From NCBI GenBank assembly GCA_963718295.1, contig CAVQYV010000012.1, forward strand, positions 1 to 64,000: DNA of 64,000 nucleotides, read 5' to 3'. The notes under the pieces were generated by a model that searched no databases, was not told the origin of the DNA, and saw only the letters and a program-made list of their open reading frames with translations. The first letter of the stretch is position 1; each line of letters starts with the position of its first letter. Below are positions 46,166 to 54,648 of this stretch, one piece after another. The translations under genes were made by a program, and so were the position numbers. This stretch comes from CAVQYV01 sp963718295 [NCBI: uncultured Methylomirabilota bacterium] (GTDB taxonomy: Bacteria; Methylomirabilota; Methylomirabilia; CAVQYV01).

Positions 46166-46522
46166 TTACGGAACCCTCGTCCAGGTATTCGCGAGAAAAC
46201 CACCAGTCTTAAGGATCACCTCAAGCTTGTCGGAATTATTGGTAACTTTCAAAACCAGAATGCCTGTCTGCATTGCGGAACCCTTGGGGACATCACCCCA
46301 GCTCAGGATGACTTTATTGCCGTTCCGTTTGCCATGGGCCACATTGCTGTAGGTAGGAGCAGCAGAGTTATCCTCATGGAGCCAGAAGACTTCACCAAGG
46401 ACTTCTCGTATATAGCAAGTACCCCCGTCGTCAGAGGTCCACTTTCCCGTGAGTGTTGCAGCGCTGGCGGCTAAAGGTATCATGAGCACCATAATCATCG
46501 CTATGCCAAGTTTCTTTAACAT
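46166..46522 (-). CDS. Small secreted beta-rich protein
   Basis: 118 residues from ATG 46522, chosen for its AAAGGAG. Signal peptide KKLGIAMIMVLMIPLAASA. The mature part GKWTSDDGGTCYIREVLGEV and FWLHEDNSAAPTYSNVAHGK, then WGDVPKGSAMQTG, resembles a lipocalin-like or beta-barrel family seen in environmental genomes (W-x-DDGGTYYIRQ pattern) with no known function. Probably extracytoplasmic. Confidence 0.75.
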   Translation of the reverse strand: MLKKLGIAMIMVLMIPLAASAATLTGKWTSDDGGTCYIREVLGEVFWLHEDNSAAPTYSNVAHGKRNGNKVILSWGDVPKGSAMQTGILVLKVTNNSDKLEVILKTGGFLANTWTRVP

Positions 46523-47377
46523 CGCAGGCTCCTTTCGTCTGTTGTGGTTCGTCGTCACGCCTCTTCATCAGCCATCCGGCAGCTACTCTGCACGAAATCC
46601 GTCTTAAACGGTTTTCTCTTCCAACGCTCGGGATGGGGAGATAGCGACAGATTTTAGTATGGCCTTATGATCCACCACCGGCCGAAGGCTGAATCCCCAA
46701 CCTCTGCGATCTCCTTGCCACCACCTCCTTTCTCTTCGGCTAAGGGGCTAACGTTGGTTCTAAGACAAGTTATTAATTTACTTTAGAACCAGCATCCTCT
46801 ATTCGTGAGTGTCTACTCCTATCCCTTTTCCTGTCAACGGGTTTTGTGAATCGCCAGAGAGAGAAGACGGGCAGGGCCGACTTCTGACCCTGTCTTGGTC
46901 CAGATCCCGCAAGCGCATTCCGGCCAGCGTGAACTGTTCATCTCCTTCGATCAAGGTCCTACCCCTCTACTTCACTTCCTTGGAGGGCCTTTGCATGGGT
47001 GACACCCCTCCGCCAACGATTCATCTTCGTTCCGGTCGGGATTGGAGGCGTATATGTCCCCTCCCGGTTGTATCCGTGGCCGACGTTGTCGGCCGATCAT
47101 CCTGGGCGGGTTCATGGCCCCCGCCACCGCGGGGGAGGGCCTATGGTGCGGGACCCGTTTCCCCCTCCTTCGAGGAGAGATCATCCCTCCTTCCCCTGCC
47201 ATGAGACCAGGGTGAGGAGGGCGGCCATTGTGATCCTGCTGGACCCAGACCTCTTTCTCTCCTTTCCGAATACACGCCATTCCCTTTTCACTCCCAGATC
47301 CTCCCAGTTTCTCATAGGTCCTTGCCTCCCTTTGCTTCTGGAAGGCCTCGATGAGGCTCCTTCCAACCATAGACAAT
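46523..47377. other. Long intergenic stretch without supported gene
   Basis: About 850 bp. A minus-strand frame at 46972-47376 directly downstream of leader copy B has no recognisable domain, poor composition and no ribosome site, so I do not call it. It may hold the decayed gene once driven by copy B. Confidence 0.45.
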
Positions 47378-47561
47378 AAAAAACCCCCCCGGGCACAGAA
47401 CGGCCTGGGAGGCTATGGGGATCTGAAAGACTCAGACGGGAGTTCGCGGGGGATCTCCCCACTTCGATGGCTCCTTCATGGGGGGGAGTTATGGAAGAGA
47501 AAGACTCGCATCTGCAAAGAAATGCTTGCTTATCTAACCCTTTTTGATTTCCTGGTGTCAA
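47378..47561 (-). ncRNA. Promoter plus structured leader and terminator, copy B
   Basis: Minus strand: TTGACA (47556-47561), 18 bp, TTAGAT (47532-47537), then a leader almost identical to copy A (same GTGGGGAGATCCCCCGC hairpin, GTCTGAGTCTTTCAGAT hairpin) and a terminator ending in TTTTTT (47378-47383). Conservation covers promoter, leader and terminator, and the terminator loops share CTGT. No clear gene follows. Confidence 0.6.
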
Positions 47562-47678
47562 GGACTTTCTGAATTCGTCCCTTGTAGCCAAGGGATCGGA
47601 TTGAAAGCGGAGAAACGTTGCATCCAGATGAATACTTTCGAGTCCATCATAATCTAAGTTAAGAGGAGGTGTGATTCT

Positions 47679-48347
47679 GTGAATAGGCAGACCATTAGGA
47701 ATTTTGCAGGTGGGGTGCTCATCGCCTTTGCCTTGATGCTTGGTGGCTCTTTTGTGAGCCAGGCAGGAGCCGCGGATGGCGGGTGTTGCGGGGGCATGCC
47801 GGACCCCAAGGCGCTGCTAAGGCACACGATGCATAAGCTATGGGCAAAGCGGGGAATGTGGATGCGTTCCTATCTGGTTGCATCCCCGGCCGAAACGCCG
47901 GATGCATCAGAGATTGCGACGCGACTTCAAAGAAACCCCGAGGACATTGGGAATGCCTTTGCCCCGTTCTTGGGGATGGAAACCGCCGGGAAATTCACCC
48001 ACTTGCTCCAGGCTAACACCGTGATCGAGTTAGAGGTCATCGACGCTGCCAAGTTGAAAGACGAGGGGAAGTTGGAAGCCTCCCGCAAGAAGTGGAATCA
48101 GAATGCGGTGGAGCTTGCCACCTTCGCAAACCAGGTGAATCCGAATTGGCGCGTAAAAAATCTGGTGGATGCATTGGATCGGCATCTATCGATGACCCTG
48201 GAAGAGATCTCAGCCCGACAGCAGGGGAATTGGAAGGACGACATCATGATCGTCGACCGGAATCTTGAGGGCATGATGACATTAGCGGAGGGCTTTGCGG
48301 AAGGGATCATCCAGCAATTTCCTGCCAAGTTCTCGGCGAAGTTCTAA
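47679..48347 (+). CDS. Secreted helical protein of unknown function
   Basis: 222 residues from GTG 47679 behind GAGGAGGTG. Signal peptide (GGVLIAFALMLGGSFVSQAGA), then an all-helical domain with LWAKRGMWMRSYLVASPAET, NPEDIGNAFAPFLGMETAGK and NPNWRVKNLVDALDRHLSMT. This pattern is known in many Gram-positive and proteobacterial secreted proteins, often misnamed acetylglutamate kinase; the real function is undefined. Followed by a weak hairpin at 48367-48389. Confidence 0.78.
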   Translation: MNRQTIRNFAGGVLIAFALMLGGSFVSQAGAADGGCCGGMPDPKALLRHTMHKLWAKRGMWMRSYLVASPAETPDASEIATRLQRNPEDIGNAFAPFLGMETAGKFTHLLQANTVIELEVIDAAKLKDEGKLEASRKKWNQNAVELATFANQVNPNWRVKNLVDALDRHLSMTLEEISARQQGNWKDDIMIVDRNLEGMMTLAEGFAEGIIQQFPAKFSAKF

Positions 48348-48680
48348 GGGGGTTGCCGGACAAGCAAAGGCGCCCCCTACGGGGCGCTTCTGCAATTTGT
48401 GGATGAGAGGGCGAATTCCATGCTTGAGGTCGGGTAAATGTTGCAGGAAATACATAATTTCCCGAGTCAAAGAATACCCGGTTCCATCTATTTTGTTTTA
48501 GAACCTTGTCCCCTATAATGCGTGAGGCTGGCTGAATTTCACACACGGCTCCCGATTCGACAGAAACCTCGCTAAGTCATGCGTAAACTCGTGCGGCATT
48601 ATGCAAAAGGTGTCGCGGCCGCTCTTGTGTCTCACTCACCCCTCGAAGTCCATTCGAGGGCAAAACAAAGGAGGAGAGCC
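48348..48680 (+). other. Intergenic stretch with weak terminator
   Basis: GCGCCCC/GGGGCGC hairpin at 48370-48387 after the preceding gene, without a strong U-run. Nothing else seen. Confidence 0.4.
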
Positions 48681-49151
48681 ATGATGCTCAAACAGAAACT
48701 CGCTCGTCCGGCTGTCCTGGTTCTGGCGGGGGTTGTGGCCGCGTTGACATTCGCGGTCGTCGTGCATGCCCAACAAATCGAGGCCGTTTCCACGGCGAAC
48801 AAGATAAATGTCTACTACAATCTTGCGGCCGGGGAGATATCACCACCTATTACGGTTCCGGGGGGCACTCCCGTGTTGGTCATGGGCACTTGCACCACCG
48901 TGGGCTTTCGCGGTATCGGCCAAGTCAGCCTGCTTCGCGTTAATGCCGCACCCCCCTTCCTTGAGTGGGTCGGCCTTGAATCCACCGCCGGGGCCGCCAT
49001 CACCCAGGGCTTTAGTGGAGTTGCAGGAACTCACATCGTTTTCGTGGACTTCTCACATCAGGTAGATATCGAAGTCGCCAGCCCGAGCCAGATCCAAGTC
49101 CACAATGGATCTGCGGGGACAAGGACCGGCAACGTCAAAATGATTTGGTAA
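48681..49151 (+). CDS. Secreted protein, function unknown
   Basis: 156 residues from ATG 48681, which has AAGGAGGAG upstream. Signal peptide LARPAVLVLAGVVAALTFAV then VVHAQQ; mature beta-rich part (NKINVYYNLAAGEISPPITV, GGTPVLVMGTCTTVGFRGIG, HQVDIEVASPSQIQVHNGSA). No family recognised. Part of the island's run of exported proteins. Confidence 0.7.
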   Translation: MMLKQKLARPAVLVLAGVVAALTFAVVVHAQQIEAVSTANKINVYYNLAAGEISPPITVPGGTPVLVMGTCTTVGFRGIGQVSLLRVNAAPPFLEWVGLESTAGAAITQGFSGVAGTHIVFVDFSHQVDIEVASPSQIQVHNGSAGTRTGNVKMIW

Positions 49152-49300
49152 TCCCGATGCGTATGGCTGCACGGCTTACACACAGCTAAACTGAAATCTC
49201 CTGCTGAACGTTGCAGCACCACAAAACAAGAGTTCGGCGGCAAAGCGTATTGCGAAACCAGAACCCAATCGACACAAACCATAAAAAGAAAGGAAAACAT

Positions 49301-49582
49301 ATGCCTGAAAGAAAGCTTAATCCAAGCGAGGCGTGTAGCGGGACGGTGGCTAGGACGGCTACCGATACCGGCCTAGATCGAAAGACGGCTGAGGATAACG
49401 CACTCAAGGCCGCAAGGGAAGCTGCGCAAAGAGCATGTGGCAGCAAGAGATGTGAAAAAGGAAGTTGTAAGTACGTCGAAGAAGGCAGTACCGGCAGCAG
49501 CGCTCCTGTGGTTCCTGCCACGACTCCGCCTACATACACGGCGACGATGACGACTACCGGATCCTGCGCCTGCGAGGAATAG
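49301..49582 (+). CDS. Small Cys- and Thr-rich protein, function unknown
   Basis: 93 residues from ATG 49301 (AAAGGAAAA upstream). No signal peptide. It has an Ala-rich helix (KTAEDNALKAAREAAQRACG), a Cys group (CGSKRCEKGSCKYVEEG) and a Thr/Pro-rich tail ending GSCACEE. The six cysteines suggest metal binding or disulfides. No family recognised. Confidence 0.6.
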   Translation: MPERKLNPSEACSGTVARTATDTGLDRKTAEDNALKAAREAAQRACGSKRCEKGSCKYVEEGSTGSSAPVVPATTPPTYTATMTTTGSCACEE

Positions 49583-50106
49583 GATCTTCACGGCCTGAAT
49601 CCTCTGCTAGCTGACGTGGATCGACGAAACTCACCATATCACGCCATACCGGTATCAAGGTCATGCCCTCTCACAGCTCCTCAGAAGAAGCCGGCCAGGC
49701 CGGTGATGACCCGGCTTTTCAAGCCATCTGCCCTATGGCCTCCTTGATCGACTTTGCCCCGTAGTACGAACTTATTAAGATGGACGCCCGTTGGCTTCAG
49801 GGCGGGCTATGTCCCCGCTTGCTGGCAGCAAGAGAAAGGGGATCTCATCTGGTTTAACCAAGTCAAGCCCCTAATCCCCTGGTTTTCGATGGATAGGATG
49901 TTAGCCTTTCGTATTTCTGGTTGGTAGGTCACCCTGCCATGCGCCTTTCGTCCTGATTCTGGTGATTCGAGGGTCACTGCCCTGACCATGCTGAATCCGG
50001 GATCAGAAAGGGCAGGGGGTAACGAGTTCTTCATACGGAGGTCAGGCCCAAAGCCCGCCTCGGATGTGACCCCGGTTATCCCCCTACCAACCCTGCCTTC
50101 CTTTCG
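49583..50106. other. Intergenic stretch between small gene and IS110 transposase
   Basis: Contains the terminator at 49688-49720 and otherwise no supported gene; the outer part should include the right end of the IS110 element, whose ends cannot be fixed without related copies. Confidence 0.45.
49688..49720 (+). terminator. Terminator after the small Cys-rich gene
   Basis: AAGCCGG (49688-49694) pairs with CCGGCTT (49711-49717), followed by TTTC. Confidence 0.5.
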
Positions 50107-51356
50107 TTAGGCGGCCCGAAGCTTCTCTCTGGGCTGATAGGCCACATTATTCCTCACCAAGGCAAAGAGGAGCATGAGAAGCTTCCGGGAAATGGCCACC
50201 AAGGCTTTGGTCTTCTGCATTCGGTTGACCTGTGTGAGTCGAACATAGATAGCTCGGAAGGCCCCTCCCGTCTTGACGGTCCGCAAGGCGGCAAAGAAGA
50301 GGAATTTTGCGGAGCAAAGGACGTCCCCGCTTGGAGATGTGTCTTCTTCCCTGATGGCTACCGGAGTCGATCTCGAAGAGATTCAAGCCAGCCAGTTTGA
50401 TCAGTCCCTCTGCCTTGTGATAGCGCCGCAAATCTCCTGCCTCTCCCAGGAGGAGGGCCAAGGTGATCTTGCCCACCCCAGGAATGGAGAGGAGTTGCGG
50501 GACATAAGGGATCTGGGCCAGAACCTTCGTCAGTTCTTTTTCGATGGTGGCGATCTCCTCTTGGATCCTCTCGACAGAAGCCGCGATATTGCGGATGGCA
50601 AAGGCCGCTGCTTCGATCCCCTCTTGCAGCTCAATGGTGGAAGAGGCGGCTTCCATGAGCCTCTGGGAAAAGGCAGCAGAGAGCTTGCCGTGACTGGCCT
50701 GATGGATGGCTGCGGATAGGCTCTTTGGGCCTGCTCGTAGGATCTGCTCGTGGGTCGTATAGTGCTTCAGGATAGTCAAGGAGGTCTCGCCCTCCAGCTT
50801 GGGGAAGAGGCTCCCGTATTCGGGGAATACCCAGTTCCACGAGGCTATGCAATAGATTTCTCTGAACACCCAGCTCCACCATCTTCCGTTCTCGAAGCCT
50901 GGCATAGCCCCGAAGCTCCGCATAAGGACCCCGAGGCAACACCAGCCTTTGAAATCGGCCCATCTGGATCAGCATGGCGATAACTCCCGCATCCTTGCGA
51001 TCGGTCTTGCCGGGGCTGTTGTCATAGACTTCCTTGGTCTTCTTGACGTGTTTGGGGCTGACCTGTACGAGCCAAATCCTGGGGATCGCTTCCAAGAAAA
51101 AGGCCAAGGGCTCCCAATAGTGCCCGGTGGACTCCAATCCCACGAGGAGGGAATCACCCTGGCTTTCTCCAGTTGAGAGAAGAGCCAGGCAAGGAATGTT
51201 TCAAATCCTCGCCGGTGGTTAGGGAACGAGAAGGGTGGCGATTCGCTCCCATCGGGGAACAGGATGGGCGATGTGCTGACGCTTTGCCACATCGATGCCC
51301 ACAATCAATTCTCGATCATTGACGCATTTAGCTTTTGGTGATTTACTCCTTGCCAT
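50107..51356 (-). mobile_element. IS110-family transposase, frameshifted
   Basis: From ATG 51356: RELIVGIDVAKRQHIAHPVP is the first DEDD acid region; FSFPNHRRGFETFLAWL and VGLESTGHYWEPLAFFLEA-type sequence follow in other frames, then NSPGKTDRKDAGVIAMLIQ. The C-terminal helical hairpin SIPGVGKITLALLLGEAGDL and a tail ending VRNNVAYQPREKLRAA with TAA at 50107-50109 complete the family. At least three frame changes make it inactive as written. IS110 elements insert with a bridge RNA encoded in a non-coding end; the structured region just upstream is a candidate. Confidence 0.85.
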
Positions 51357-51428
51357 GGTGGCCCTCCCTTGCAGGTGAGTTGGTTTTTGGACAATCCAAC
51401 TATATCCTATTAGGGATTCAGGGCCACC
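51357..51428 (-). promoter_or_regulatory. Structured 5' region sequestering the transposase ribosome site
   Basis: GGTGGCCCT and AGGGCCACC (51357-51365, 51420-51428) pair around an inner hairpin GTTGG...CCAAC. On the minus strand the 3' arm contains the GGGAGGGCCACC just before the transposase ATG, so the stem would hide the ribosome site. It could also be part of the IS110 bridge RNA. Confidence 0.55.
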
Positions 51429-51575
51429 TGGTTATTGCCGTACTTGGTTATAGCATTCTTCTTACTGAACTTCTTACTGTAATCCTAAAAATACCCCATA
51501 AAACCCAGTAAAATGAATTATACTCCCCCTCCGAAGAGGTCAATAACAAATGGTGGACAATCCTGTAAAATCAAT

Positions 51576-51616
51576 AAATAGGGGGTGAGCACCTTTTCAG
51601 CACTCACCCCCTATTT
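51576..51616. terminator. 14-bp hairpin beside the right attachment repeat
   Basis: AAATAGGGGGTGAG (51576-51589) and its exact complement (51603-51616). The stem is perfect; it lies 7 bp from the attR-like repeat and may be a terminator or a recombination-related structure. Confidence 0.6.
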
Positions 51617-51622
51617 ACACTT

Positions 51623-51677
51623 CTTACAAGCAAGAGGTCACAGGTTCGATCCCTGTTTCGCCCACCACCTAAACCCT
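51623..51677 (+). repeat. attR-like repeat (partial tRNA-Val copy)
   Basis: Exact 55-bp copy of 38765-38819. The tRNA 5' half is absent, so this is not a gene. Just beyond it the minus strand reads NPNLPISA and TGA, matching the last residues (PNLPVSA) of the integrase remnant beside attL, which suggests an earlier or tandem integration at the same site. Confidence 0.85.
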
Positions 51678-51726
51678 TATATGTCAAGCACTGATGGGGA
51701 GGTTGGGATTCATGGAGGGCAACCGC

Positions 51727-52422
51727 TTAGATTGGCGGAGAACCGACCGCCCCGGTGAGATCGGCTCCTCGCAGGTTGGCCCCCGTCAGATTGGCGCCGC
51801 GCAGGTCGGCCCCGGCCAGATTGGAGCCGCGCAGATCCGCCCCGCTCAAATTGGCACCTTCCAGGGTCGCCCGGCTCAGGTTAGCGCCCCATAGGCGGGT
51901 GCCACTCAAATTAGCGCCCCGCAGATCCGCTCCACTCAGATTAGCTCCCTCCAGGACGGCCCGGCTCAAATTGGCGCCCCAGAGGCGGGCCCGGCTCAGA
52001 TTGGCGCCCTGCAGGGTGGCCCGGCTCAAATTGGCGGCCCGCAGGTTGGCCCTGCTGAGATCGGCCTTCCATAGGTGCCCCCCGCTCAGATTCGCCTTCT
52101 CCAGGTCGGCCCCGCTCAGATTGGCAAAGAATAGGCTAGCCTCGCTCAGGTTGGTCCCAGACAGAAGAGCCCCGCAGAGATTCAGTCTCCGTGGGTCGGC
52201 TTTAGCGGCCTCACTTTCCAGGTTCTTCTCATTAGCTCTAAGCCACGCATGATGTTGGTCCAGCGCTCCCTTGAGTTCGCTGGGAGTGAGGTTGCGCCCT
52301 TTGTATTTTCCCTGGCAGTCTCCGGCGTTCTGTCCCTCTCCATTGGCAGACCAGGCGGCCACCAACAGAATTGGGATCAGCAAAGCCTTCATGACTAAGG
52401 ATTTATAGATCGTTTTCCTCAT
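51727..52422 (-). CDS. Exported pentapeptide-repeat protein
   Basis: 231 residues. Signal peptide ([20 protein letters not shown]), a short helical segment ([20 protein letters not shown]), then about 28 tandem A(N/D)LxxA pentapeptides from residue 78 to the end ([20 protein letters not shown] type) forming a right-handed quadrilateral beta-helix. Role unknown; pentapeptide proteins can be DNA mimics or structural, but the signal peptide argues for an envelope role. GAGGG precedes ATG 52422. Just outside the island. Confidence 0.85.
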   Translation of the reverse strand: MRKTIYKSLVMKALLIPILLVAAWSANGEGQNAGDCQGKYKGRNLTPSELKGALDQHHAWLRANEKNLESEAAKADPRRLNLCGALLSGTNLSEASLFFANLSGADLEKANLSGGHLWKADLSRANLRAANLSRATLQGANLSRARLWGANLSRAVLEGANLSGADLRGANLSGTRLWGANLSRATLEGANLSGADLRGSNLAGADLRGANLTGANLRGADLTGAVGSPPI

Positions 52423-52839
52423 TCCATGCAGCCCTCAATGGCCATCAAAGCATAGATGCCATAGCGCATCAAGAGAAAAATTCTTCGGACAGCAAAGGGC
52501 AGGTCCAATGTTTACCTGCAGCGTAGAACGGGGTGATCATATAGTATGCAGCCACCGACTGGAAGCCGGTGGCTGCATACGCTCTCGATTACAGATCGAA
52601 TATCATCCTGAACGGGAGCATAACTGGGGCGCGTTCTTGATGTCCTTGATCTCCTATTCCGTTAGCTTCATCAGGGCGATGTAACTGAGAATGATCGATC
52701 CTCCTCTCTCACTGCAACGATAAAAATGGCCAAGAGATAATCTCCCCCGCAGCCTCGCTGGTATCCTGCGGAATCATGTCCTGATTTGGGTTCTTCCTCA
52801 GTTCAGTCCAACCGGAACCCTGTTTCACTCCTCCTGCTC
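52423..52839. other. Intergenic stretch with strong inverted repeat
   Basis: No gene. GTATGCAGCCACCG (52544-52557) and its exact complement (52567-52580) form a 14-bp stem with a 9-nt loop but no U-run; it may end the SMP-30 transcript or be a small repeat element. Confidence 0.55.
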
Positions 52840-53953
52840 TCAGGTGATATGCGCCCCCTGGGCCTCCACATAGACGGCGTAAAGCGACTGGCTGCCGGTC
52901 ATGAAGAGCAGGTTGCGCTTGGTGCCGCCGAAGCAGACGTTGGAGATGATCTCCGGCATCTTGATGATGCCAATGCGCTCCCCGCTGGGGGCGAAGATGT
53001 GCACCCCGTCGTAGCCATCCCCTACCCAGCCGGCTCCGACCCAGATGTTGCCATCGGTGTCCGCCCGGATGCCATCGGCCAGGCCCGCTCTTCCCTCGTA
53101 TTCCATGGAGCAGTACTCTTTGCCGTTGGCCAGGCGCTTGCCATCCACGATGTCCCAGACCTTGATGTTCTTGGGGGCCTCGGGATAGTGCGTCACCCCG
53201 GTGTCCGCTATATAGAGCTTCTTGTAGTCGGGGGAGAAGCAGAGGCCGTTGGGCTTGTAGATCTCATCGGTGACTTTGTCGATGCGCTTGGTCTACGGCA
53301 TCGATGCGGTAGACGGCCTCCTTCTGGATGGGCTGAGGGGAGCCGGTGTCGGCCTTGTTGCCCTCATAGTTGCCCAAGCTGCCGTAGCCGGGGTCGGTGA
53401 ACCAGATGGCACCGTCATTGGGATGGACCACCGCGTCGTTGGGGGCGTTGAATTGCTTGCCCCCATAGGTGGCAGCCACCACGGTGATCGTGCCGTCATA
53501 CTCGTAGCGCACCACCCGTCGGTTGCCATGTTCGCAGGCGATCTGCCGCCCCTGGTAATCGAAGGTGTTGCCGTTGCTGTTGCCCGCAGGGTAGCGGAAG
53601 CGGCGGGAGACGTGGCCATCCTCCTCCAGCCACCGGAGCTGCTCATTCCTCGGGATGTCACTCCAGAGCAGATAGCGGCCCACCCCGTTCCAGGCCGGGC
53701 CCTCCGCCCAGAGCGTCCCCTGATAGAGCTTCTGGATGCCGGTAGTGCCGGCCTTGTACTTGCCGAAGCGGGGATCCAGCGCGATCACGTCCGGATCGGG
53801 GTAGCGCACCGGCTCCCCTACGGGGTGGAAGTTTCGGGCGAAGGCCTCGGGGGCCATGGCGGTGATGGCGGCCAAGGTGGCGGCACCCTTCAGGAAGGTT
53901 CGCCGGGAGATCAACGATCTCTCCTGGGGATCCAGCTTCTCTTTTTCTCTCAT
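52840..53953 (-). pseudogene. Tat-exported SMP-30/gluconolactonase-like protein, one frameshift
   Basis: ATG 53953 follows AAAGGAGG. ISRRTFLKGAATLAAITAMA is a twin-arginine signal. The propeller begins with QGTLWAEGPAWNGVGRYLLW and continues through NAPNDAVVHPNDGAIWFTDP. One base too many near 53293 breaks the frame after AVYRIDAV; the continuation TKRIDKVTDEIYKPNGLCFS then runs to the end (GLADGIRADTDGNIWVGAGW, SNVCFGGTKRNLLFMTGSQS). With that one correction it is about 370 residues and full-length. Family metal-ligand Glu, Asn and Asp are present. It probably hydrolyses sugar lactones outside the cytoplasm. Confidence 0.82.
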
Positions 53954-54123
53954 CGATTCATCCTCCTTCCATGGAAAGGACCCGAGCGAGGTTGCGGGAG
54001 ATTTCATCTTGGAAACTTGCCCATCAGAAGCCAATGTCTTGCGGTGATTCGTTTAAAGCATGATAGATCGGTAGACACCACCTCCTCCTGATCGGCCTGT
54101 GCCGGCCTCCAGGCCCATAGGAC

Positions 54124-54189
54124 AAAAAGCCCTCGAGGCACAGACCTTCCCCGAGGGCTTCACCAGTCCTGAAAAGCTCCCACAGGACT
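54124..54189 (-). terminator. Terminator with upstream anti-type hairpin
   Basis: Minus strand: AGTCCTG and CAGGACT (54183-54189 and 54165-54171) form a stem, followed by AAGCCCTCGGGG...CCTCGAGGGCTTTTTG (54124-54160). The terminator loop contains GTCTGTG as in leader copies A and B. Confidence 0.65.
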
Positions 54190-54370
54190 CTCTTTGACTC
54201 GCATCGTATCCCTGCTTCCATAATCGCCTGCTTCGGTAAAGGGTCTAAATGAAAGAAGGGGACTTCCAACATTCCAAGCAATGATGCTTCAAATAACATC
54301 AACTATGCGCCGGACGAATTCCATGAAATCAAATGATTACGGCCTCCCCGCCTCATCTTCCCGCAAATAC

Positions 54371-54560
54371 AAAAGGCACCCTTGATCTTTACACGAACGA
54401 TCCATGCGGTGCCTCTGGCTACTTCTTTAATCTCACCTCCTGCCGGACTACGGCAACGACTTCGCAGAAGAGAGGAATTCCGATACTTGATCGAGGGGAA
54501 GCCGGCGGGCTCGCGCTTATTTCCCAGATCGGAATATACTCCTCTGACCCTCCCTGTCAA
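54371..54560 (-). ncRNA. Promoter and leader ending in a GGCACC terminator
   Basis: Minus strand: TTGACA (54555-54560), 16 bp, TATATT (54533-54538), about 120 nt of leader, then GGCACC...GGTGCC (54375-54413) with TTTTG. Like copies A and B it is a self-contained promoter-leader-terminator unit, but the leader sequence differs. Confidence 0.5.
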
Positions 54561-54648
54561 GGACTTTTTTGGGGGGCGCGATCCTGATCCCCGGCCGCTG
54601 CGCACCTTCCCCCCCGCCCCGTCCGCAACATGCCCGAGCCGCAACACG

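Larger units (their letters stand above)
53954..54648 (-). other. Two-stage leader region upstream of the SMP-30-like gene
   Basis: No gene. It carries a promoter and two successive terminator hairpins on the minus strand (listed below), so transcription into the SMP-30-like gene appears to be attenuated twice. Confidence 0.5.

Noticed and set aside
46972-47376. 134-codon minus-strand frame downstream of leader copy B
   Set aside because: Arg/Pro-rich shadow-like composition, no ribosome site and no domain; treated as possible remnant only.
45001-47561. c-di-GMP (GEMM), SAM, cobalamin, TPP or fluoride riboswitch
   Set aside because: I looked for the conserved cores of these classes in both leader copies and did not find them.
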